Below, one piece after another: positions 58,901 through 64,000 of a stretch of DNA of 64,000 nt (within the stretch, counting starts at the first letter, position 1; every line of letters starts with the position of its first letter). Position numbers and translations under genes: made by a program. Where the stretch lies: the NCBI GenBank assembly GCA_024694365.1, contig JAILJX010000072.1, positions 1-64,000 on the forward strand, in the 5' to 3' direction. Origin of the DNA: Kiritimatiellia bacterium (GTDB taxonomy: Bacteria; Verrucomicrobiota; Kiritimatiellia; RFP12; UBA1067). The notes beneath the pieces are model-generated. The model did not search any database. It saw nothing but the letters and a program-made list of their open reading frames with translations, and had not been told where the DNA came from.

Positions 58901-60268
58901 ACGCGCGGGCTCGGGGGAGCTTCGTGCGGGCCGGGGCCAATGGGCCGCGACATAATAAGGAACGACCGCGCCTACCGCCTCGACTTCACGATCGAGCCTG
59001 ACGGCGAAGCCGATGTGCAGCCGATTGAAGTCGCGCCCGCAGAACTCCCCGAAGACGTGAGAACGGGCGAGGACATCCTCCCCGTGGTGATTGCGTGCTC
59101 TTCGGCTGAGCCCGGCGAAGGCGACGCCGAGCACCTCATCGACGGGGATCTCTCGACCATCTGGCACTCGCAGTACGGCGTGACGCTCACGAAATATCCG
59201 CATACGGTGACGGTGGACCTCTGCCGTACGGTAGATGCGAAGAGCGTATCCATCTGGCAGCGCGAGAACGGCCAGAACGGGAACGTCAAGAACTTCACAT
59301 TCGAAGTTTCCGAGGACGGGAAGGAGTGGCGTTCCGCCGTCGTCGCGAGTCTCGAGGCGAAACGCGGCGAGCAGAAGTTCGACTTCCCGAAGACGATGAA
59401 GACGAAGTTCTGGCGCTTTACGGGCCTCAATGAGCATAACGGCCGCGAATTCGCCTCCTTGGCAGAGATACGCGTCAATGAGGAGGGTGCGCAGCAAGGA
59501 AATCGAGATCAGGCGATGCGCCAGGCGAGAAGCGTCCATCTTTTTTGGCAGGGAATAGTCCCCGGCGCCTGCGAAGTCGCCGGAACGCTCACCGTCGAAG
59601 AGGAGCAGATGAACAGCTATTATATGGCCATAGGATTCAATGACGGCTATACGGGGGTGCAGAACTACAACGGACAGCACGTCGGGATATTTTCGCTCTG
59701 GGATCCGGTCTCGCATGTGAATGACTATTCCGCCATGGAAGGAGACGTGGATGAGAGCCTTCGTGCGAAGGTTCTCTATGCCGCTCCCGGTGTGGATGTC
59801 GCGCGTTTCGGCGGAGAAGGAACAGGCGCGAGGCTCCTTTTCCCGTATCCTTGGGAAGTCGGGAAACCAGTGACATTCCGAGTTGCGGTTGAGGCTGACG
59901 GCAAGGATCGCACGGCATTCACGGCATGGATAGGCGACGGCAAGACCGAAAGCAAGATAGGCACAATCTCCCGGCTCAGCCACGGGATGCCGCCGGAACT
60001 TACAGGAATCAACTCTTTTGTGGAGGATTTCTGGAGAAACGGCCATTCCAGATCGCTTGTCAGGAGAGCCACGTTCAAGGGTTATGGCTCGCGCGCTTCG
60101 CTTATAGCGAATATGACGCCCGCGACAGGCGCGCAGTTCACGGCCGACGATAACGCGCTGGCGACCATAGATGCCGGTCCGGTTCCCGGAGGCGCTTTCC
60201 TGCAGACTGGCGGCGCTACCGCGAACAAGACCGTTCCGCTTTGGCGCACATTCCCCGTTTCCATGTGA
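55919..60268 (+). CDS. Large exported GH2 beta-galactosidase with F5/8-type C and DUF3472 domains
   Basis: 1449-residue exported glycosidase. A signal peptide (MKFMMSTLATAALTGAFA) leads to a LacZ-like GH2 enzyme at about 30-1050: sugar-binding domain, Ig-like domain, barrel with acid/base Glu474 in WSLGNEAG and nucleophile Glu536 in YISEYAHNMCNAMG, then the small domains. An F5/8-type C carbohydrate-binding domain is at about 1057-1190 (LIDGDLSTIWHSQYG), and a DUF3472 domain at about 1204-1447 (GFNDGYTGVQNYNG, RFGGEGTGARLLFPYPW). The ATG at 55919 is preceded by AAGGAGAAGG. There is no separate promoter after ileS, so it is probably co-transcribed. Confidence 0.88.
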   Translation: MKFMMSTLATAALTGAFAAQPTGTEWKEPENLSFGREERRSAFSSFDTLESALKILPEYSERTITLDSDTAWKFKWSKDPALRPVGFEKPSYDVSGWDTIKVPCSWQAYGANDNGGWGTPIYTNQTYPFKRDQPDVMGEPPKDWTAYDARNPVGSYRRDFEVPEKWNGQEIFLKFDAVDSFFYLWVNGEYVGFSKDSRNPAEFNVTKLVKPGKNVVALEVYRYSDASYLEDQDMFRLSGIARSTWLLARPKQEYIRDFTVTPRPVDKANLNGDWVLDVRADVVGASGTSVSAKLYDMDGNQVETAAEGLSLRVKSPKLWSAEKPNCYKLVLKCGSEYVSCLVGFRTSEIRDGRYCFNNEKIKLRGVNRHESDPMYGHFVPRAVQEKDIRLMKEANVNHVRNSHYPQDDYFYYLCDIYGIYVMDEANVESHGYYYGEASLSHRPEWEKATVARNLDMVARNRNHPCVTMWSLGNEAGPGENFLAAANAIREADTSRPLQYERDNSVVDMDSNQYPGVDWVKWKAGDHNAKKPFYISEYAHNMCNAMGNLKDYQDAIESSDVILGAAIWDWVDQGLWKKNKDGKMILAYGGDFGDKPNDGLFVMNGTIFSDRTVQPGYCEVKHVFQPFKFELSDDKKSVKITNLNYFKGTENLELVVCAVKDGVRTEDGFVVKTPAIPPRGSKTFALPKLPPAAVWSTGAVFELRLKGEEGLLETRHIVASEQFDFPVAVPGAVPPRNGKVKFDDDGKTITFGCANNHSPESPITATFDKSSGALVSYKKCGKELLAGPMVVDAFRAPVSNEAGLGRRWLEAGLDDLVATAESISPVTGNPGGSKSVTIVSDVRGRNSKPQSPRFMVAQKWTFFPDGTLACQSEIRPRGRVMELARIGYRLPLAASNKLAYLGKGPFENYADRKSGAFFGSYLASPLQTIEQYAMPQDMGNREGAVMVSLDDLTVKTLGEPFAFSAIPYSPKEIVGAKHPQELPPVKKTELGIYAATRGLGGASCGPGPMGRDIIRNDRAYRLDFTIEPDGEADVQPIEVAPAELPEDVRTGEDILPVVIACSSAEPGEGDAEHLIDGDLSTIWHSQYGVTLTKYPHTVTVDLCRTVDAKSVSIWQRENGQNGNVKNFTFEVSEDGKEWRSAVVASLEAKRGEQKFDFPKTMKTKFWRFTGLNEHNGREFASLAEIRVNEEGAQQGNRDQAMRQARSVHLFWQGIVPGACEVAGTLTVEEEQMNSYYMAIGFNDGYTGVQNYNGQHVGIFSLWDPVSHVNDYSAMEGDVDESLRAKVLYAAPGVDVARFGGEGTGARLLFPYPWEVGKPVTFRVAVEADGKDRTAFTAWIGDGKTESKIGTISRLSHGMPPELTGINSFVEDFWRNGHSRSLVRRATFKGYGSRASLIANMTPATGAQFTADDNALATIDAGPVPGGAFLQTGGATANKTVPLWRTFPVSM

Positions 60269-60290
60269 AATTTCCCACAACACCACGATT

Positions 60291-60302
60291 TTTTGGTATA
60301 AT
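60291..60302 (+). promoter_or_regulatory. secA promoter, near-leaderless type
   Basis: TTTTTTGGTATAATATAG with TATAAT at 60297-60302. The expected start is near 60309, five bases before the secA ATG. Confidence 0.82.
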
Positions 60303-60313
60303 ATAGCGCATAT

Positions 60314-63300
60314 ATGAATTTGCTGAAATTACTTTTCGGAACGAAGAACGACCGCGAATTGAAGAAGTTGTGGCCGATTGTGCATCAGATCAACCGCATT
60401 GAGGCCGAATATCAAGCGAAGAATTTCGCCGATGAAGACTTCCCTCGCATGACGGCTGAATTCCGCGCACGCGTGGCCAAGGGAGAGAGTCTCGACAAAA
60501 TCCTTCCTGAGGCGTATGCTCTCGTCAAAAATGCATGCCGGCATCTCGTTGGTACGACCGAGGAGGTTTGCGGGCATACCCTGACCTGGAACATGGTTCC
60601 GTTCGACGTCCAGCTGATCGGCGGCATAGTCCTTCATCGCGGCGCCATCGCGGAAATGCAGACAGGCGAGGGAAAGACGCTCGTTGCGACTTTGCCCCTC
60701 TATCTCAATGCGCTCGCGGGCAAAAATGTCCAGCTTGTCACCGTAAACGACTACCTCGCAAGGCGCGACGCTTCATGGATGGGGCATCTGTACAGGTACT
60801 TGGGCCTTACGGTCGGCTGCATACAGAATACGATGAGTTCCGAAGAGCGCCGGGCACAGTACAAGTGCGACATCACCTACGGAACGAATTCCGAATTCGG
60901 TTTCGACTATCTGCGCGATAACGGCATGGCCCAGCGTCCCGAGCAGGTCGTGCAGAACGGACACAATTTCGCAATCGTGGACGAAGTCGACTCGATTCTT
61001 ATCGATGAGGCCAGAACGCCGCTCATCATCTCCGGCCCTGCGACCATGTCCACGAGCCATGTCTACCAGGAATTGAAGCCGATGGTCGACTCGATCGTCC
61101 GCGTGCAGACCGCGCAGTGCAACGACCTCGTCCAGCAGGCGAAGAAGGCTTGGGAGGAGGGCGACGCCGAAAAGACCAGAGACCTCATCTACCAAGTCTA
61201 CCATTCGATGCCGAAGCACAAGCAGTTCCTGCACATGCTCGAAGATCCTGCCGTACGGAAGATCCACGAGGATGGTGAACTGCAGATGCTCGGCGAAATG
61301 CGCCGCGAGCATGCCAGGAAGCTGAAGGACGAGCTTTTCTTCACGATAGACGAGCGCACGCGTGAAGTTGCGCTTACCGACAAGGGCTGCGAGAAGATAT
61401 GCCCCCAAGATCCAAAGCTGTTCGTCATGCCCGATCTCGCGTCCGAGCTGAGCGCTCTTGACGGCGACGCAAGCCTCAGCGAACAGGACAGAGCCGAGAG
61501 GAAGCGCATGGTCCAGACTTCCTTCATGGAGAAGAGCGACCGCATCCATGTGGTCAACCAGCTTTTGAGGGCCTATTGCCTTTACGAGAAGGATGTGGAC
61601 TACGTCGTGCAGGAAAACCATGTCTACATCGTCGACGAATTCACGGGCCGCGTTCTGCCGGGGCGCCGTTGGTCTGACGGGCTCCACCAGGCTGTCGAGG
61701 CGAAGGAGGGCGTCGAGATCGAAAAGGAATCGCAGACACTCGCGACAATAACGATCCAGAACTACTTCCGCCTTTACAAAAAGCTGTCCGGCATGACCGG
61801 TACGGCCGAGACCGAGGCGCGCGAGTTCAAGGACATCTACAAGCTTGGCGTAGTTTCCGTCCCGACCAACAGGCCCGTGAACAGGAAGGACGGCAACGAC
61901 CAGATATACAGAACCCAGCGCGAAAAGTTCAAGGCCATTGTGCAGGACGTGGCCAAGCGCCATGCGGCAGGCCAGCCCGTCCTCCTGGGCACGGTTACGG
62001 TCGATACGTCCGAAATCCTCTCCAGGATGCTCAAGCTCGCCCACATCCCCCATGAGGTGCTGAACGCCAAAAACCATGCCCGCGAGGCCGAGATCGTCGC
62101 TCTTGCCGGGCAGAAGGGTGCTGTCACGATCGCCACGAACATGGCCGGCCGCGGAACGGACATAAAGCTTGGCGAGGGCGTCACCGACCTTGGCGGACTT
62201 CACGTCCTCGGTTCCGAGCGCCATGAATCGCGGCGCATCGACCGTCAGCTAAGAGGCCGCTGTTCGCGCCAGGGCGATCCCGGCAGCTCTCAGTTCTTCA
62301 TTTCGCTGGAAGACCAGCTCATGCGCCTTTTCGGTTCGCAGAGGATCGCGGGTCTTATGCAGCGCCTCGGCATGAAGGAAGGCGAAGTCATGGAGCACAA
62401 GTGGCTGAACCACTCGGTCGAGACGGCCCAGCGCCGCGTCGAGCAGCAGCACTACGCCATCCGCAAGCGGACTCTCGAGTACGATGACGTCATGAACAAG
62501 CAGCGCTCTGTCGTCTACGAGCTGCGCGGGCGCGTCTTGACGGGAGATCAGGCGGCTGTCCACGGAATCATTCTTGACGTCGTCAACGATCTTGTGCGCA
62601 CGCAGTGCGAACGCCTGCTTGCGGACGAAAAAGGCGAGTTCCTGCCTGATTTCCTCCATTGGCTCGTTTCCACGTTCCCCGTGAGCGTCACAGAGGAAGA
62701 GCTCAAGCCTCTTCTCGGCGATACCGTTGCATCCGGAGACCTTGTCTACAAGCGCGTCGAAGACGCCTACGAGGCCAAGTGCGCCGGCGAGGACCAGGAG
62801 ACTCTCCCTTACATGGAGCGCGGAGTCTTCCTCCAGGTCATCGACCGTGAATGGCAGGATTATCTGAGAGCGATGGACGATTTGCGCCATGGCGTCAATT
62901 TGAGGGCTTACGGGCAGCGCGATCCGCTTGTCGAGTACAAGAAGGAAGCGTACGGAATGTTCGAACAGCTGATGAACGCCATAAAGACGAAAGTGGCGGC
63001 GACCGAATTCAGAAGCACTACGGCGGCGAATCTGAGACGCATGTATGCGGCAATGGAGGCTGCAAGGGCGAGAGCTCGCGCAAACAGCGAGGAAGTGACC
63101 GGCGACAATGATGCGTCCGGGAAGAATCCCTCTTCCGCGCCCCGCGCCCCTCAGCCCGCTTCTCCGTCCGACAACCGCAAGGCTGTCGCCGACGTGTTCG
63201 CGTCCATGATGTCTCGTCCTGCCCGTGTCGTTCCAGCGTCGGCTCCGTCTCCGGACTGCGCTCCGCGGCAGCAGACGCCTGTTGGGCGCAACGATCCATG

Positions 63301-63355
63301 TCCGTGCGGTTCGGGCAAAAAATACAAAAAATGCTGTGGGAGGAATGTGTTATGA
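60314..63355 (+). CDS. secA: Preprotein translocase ATPase SecA
   Basis: Motor that pushes unfolded precursors through SecYEG. The 1013 residues have the SecA DEAD motor with MQTGEGKTLVATLPLYLNAL (Walker A), VDEVDSILIDEARTPLIISG (Walker B), the preprotein-binding region, MAGRGTDIKLGEGV and the C-terminal zinc tail RNDPCPCGSGKKYKKCCGR that binds SecB or ribosomes. A low-complexity linker precedes the tail. It overlaps ispD by ATGA. Confidence 0.96.
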   Translation: MNLLKLLFGTKNDRELKKLWPIVHQINRIEAEYQAKNFADEDFPRMTAEFRARVAKGESLDKILPEAYALVKNACRHLVGTTEEVCGHTLTWNMVPFDVQLIGGIVLHRGAIAEMQTGEGKTLVATLPLYLNALAGKNVQLVTVNDYLARRDASWMGHLYRYLGLTVGCIQNTMSSEERRAQYKCDITYGTNSEFGFDYLRDNGMAQRPEQVVQNGHNFAIVDEVDSILIDEARTPLIISGPATMSTSHVYQELKPMVDSIVRVQTAQCNDLVQQAKKAWEEGDAEKTRDLIYQVYHSMPKHKQFLHMLEDPAVRKIHEDGELQMLGEMRREHARKLKDELFFTIDERTREVALTDKGCEKICPQDPKLFVMPDLASELSALDGDASLSEQDRAERKRMVQTSFMEKSDRIHVVNQLLRAYCLYEKDVDYVVQENHVYIVDEFTGRVLPGRRWSDGLHQAVEAKEGVEIEKESQTLATITIQNYFRLYKKLSGMTGTAETEAREFKDIYKLGVVSVPTNRPVNRKDGNDQIYRTQREKFKAIVQDVAKRHAAGQPVLLGTVTVDTSEILSRMLKLAHIPHEVLNAKNHAREAEIVALAGQKGAVTIATNMAGRGTDIKLGEGVTDLGGLHVLGSERHESRRIDRQLRGRCSRQGDPGSSQFFISLEDQLMRLFGSQRIAGLMQRLGMKEGEVMEHKWLNHSVETAQRRVEQQHYAIRKRTLEYDDVMNKQRSVVYELRGRVLTGDQAAVHGIILDVVNDLVRTQCERLLADEKGEFLPDFLHWLVSTFPVSVTEEELKPLLGDTVASGDLVYKRVEDAYEAKCAGEDQETLPYMERGVFLQVIDREWQDYLRAMDDLRHGVNLRAYGQRDPLVEYKKEAYGMFEQLMNAIKTKVAATEFRSTTAANLRRMYAAMEAARARARANSEEVTGDNDASGKNPSSAPRAPQPASPSDNRKAVADVFASMMSRPARVVPASAPSPDCAPRQQTPVGRNDPCPCGSGKKYKKCCGRNVL

Positions 63356-64000
63356 TGACAACGGCGATCATTCTGGCGGCCGGCAAATCCGAGCGAATGG
63401 GGGCTGGAACGGACAAGGCGTTTCTGAGTCTCGTAAGCAAGCCTGTGGTGGCGTGGTCTCTTTTGGCGTTTGAACGCTGCCCGGACATTGACAGGATTGT
63501 GCTGGTTGTGCGGAAAGATCAGCTGGTCGCCTCCAAGGCGGTCGTCAAAATGTTCGGCATCTCCAAGATGTTCAAGATCGTTCCCGGCGGGCAGCGCCGC
63601 CAGGATTCCGTCCAGGCGGGTCTCGAGGCGTGCGACATGGACACGCGCTATGTGGTCATACATGACGGGGCGAGGCCTTGCGTCACCAGCGACCTCGTCT
63701 CAGAAGTCGTGAAATTCGTCAAACGCACGCCCGCAGTGACCGTGGGTCGCCGCGTGACCGATACCATAAAGCGTGTCGAGAAGGGCACTACGGTTTCCGC
63801 CACCGAGGACCGCACGAAACTTTGGGCGGTGCAGACGCCACAGGCCTTCCAGATGAAAACGATAAGAAACGCATACAAGGCGCTCGGCAAGACGGAGGTG
63901 ACCGACGATTGCCAGGCCGTGGAGCTCTCGGGCGAGAGCGTGAAGATACTGGAAAGCCGCAACCCGAACTTCAAAATCACAACCGTTGAAGATCTTCAGC
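63352..64000 (+). CDS. ispD: 2-C-methyl-D-erythritol 4-phosphate cytidylyltransferase (cut by window end)
   Basis: Third step of the non-mevalonate isoprenoid pathway: couples CTP and MEP to give CDP-ME. The 216 residues present show the nucleotide-binding start TTAIILAAGKSERMGAGTDKA, VIHDGARPCVT, RRVTDTIK, AVQTPQAFQ and DDCQAVE; only the last few residues are missing. It starts in the secA stop codon. The isoprenoid product also feeds undecaprenol, which UppP here recycles. Confidence 0.93.
   Translation, partial: MMTTAIILAAGKSERMGAGTDKAFLSLVSKPVVAWSLLAFERCPDIDRIVLVVRKDQLVASKAVVKMFGISKMFKIVPGGQRRQDSVQAGLEACDMDTRYVVIHDGARPCVTSDLVSEVVKFVKRTPAVTVGRRVTDTIKRVEKGTTVSATEDRTKLWAVQTPQAFQMKTIRNAYKALGKTEVTDDCQAVELSGESVKILESRNPNFKITTVEDLQ

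Noticed and set aside
218-63000. CRISPR arrays, insertion sequences or integrase genes
   Set aside because: No spaced direct repeats, transposase motifs or terminal inverted repeats were seen; the only tandem repeat is the coding 30-bp repeat at 31302.

Overview
This window is 64 kb of GC-rich, densely packed bacterial chromosome. It holds about 62 protein genes and one tRNA, no gene-free stretch longer than about 200 bases, and no insertion sequence, prophage or CRISPR array that I can see. The cell is clearly Gram-negative: it has a LolA-like carrier, an MlaEFD-type lipid transporter, lipobox lipoproteins and SecA. Several details fit the Verrucomicrobiota / Lentisphaerae / Kiritimatiellae side of the PVC group, probably a gut or rumen member: a histidine kinase with an exported OB-like sensor, a planctomycete/verrucomicrobial-style ECF sigma factor, a DUF3472 glycosidase and paired 'YGWYLF' lipoproteins. 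That placement is an inference from gene style, not a proof.

Layout. 1-4.7 kb: fusA, then rplY-rpsF-ssb-rpsR-rplI (pth is absent from its usual place). 4.8-13.7 kb: one long overlapping run of a two-component pair, a DciA-like protein, an orphan peptide-binding protein, tsaB, an unknown membrane protein, a Nif3 protein, an XRE regulator and an AddB-like nuclease. 13.7-18.1 kb: rplU-rpmA, obg, panB, queH, tRNA-Arg(UCU), an N-acetylglutamate-synthase-like GNAT and an ECF sigma factor. 18.1-22.4 kb (minus strand): two paralogous lipoproteins, hisC and an NtrB/NtrC-like pair. 22.4-29.3 kb (minus): a compact seven-gene aryl-polyene-like operon (two acyl carrier proteins, COG4648 membrane protein, AMP-ligase/dehydratase fusion, LolA-like protein, MMPL exporter/acyltransferase fusion, ketosynthase). 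29.4-42.7 kb: pcnB, a TPR-type membrane protein, mlaE-mlaF-mlaD, a metallopeptidase, gluQ, an unknown protein, uppP, an rmlD-like gene, nrdR, an oxidoreductase, a DtxR-type regulator, a zinc-ribbon/PTS EIIA fusion and a D-Ala-D-Ala carboxypeptidase. 42.7-50.4 kb (minus): ftsH-cdaA-short cdaR-ftsK-rodZ-like-zinc ribbon-nuclease. 50.6-64 kb: sdaA, an exported alpha/beta hydrolase, ileS, a very large GH2 beta-galactosidase, secA and the start of ispD.

The most striking genome-wide signal is the promoter. A nearly fixed extended -10 block, best form TTTTTGGTATAATAT, precedes most transcription units. In about half the cases the start codon lies within 0-5 bases of the expected transcription start, which predicts leaderless mRNAs (obg, pcnB, ftsH, secA, the acyl carrier protein gene and others). 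Packing is so tight that stop codons sit inside promoter core elements (TGA in -35 TTGACG or TTGACT, TAA in -10 TATAAT), and the queH stop codon lies inside the downstream tRNA gene. Neighbouring genes are joined again and again by 4-base ATGA/GTGA overlaps.

The best candidate for an under-described system is the minimal aryl-polyene-like operon at 22.4-29.3 kb, with its fused proteins and no ketoreductase or glycosyltransferase in the locus.
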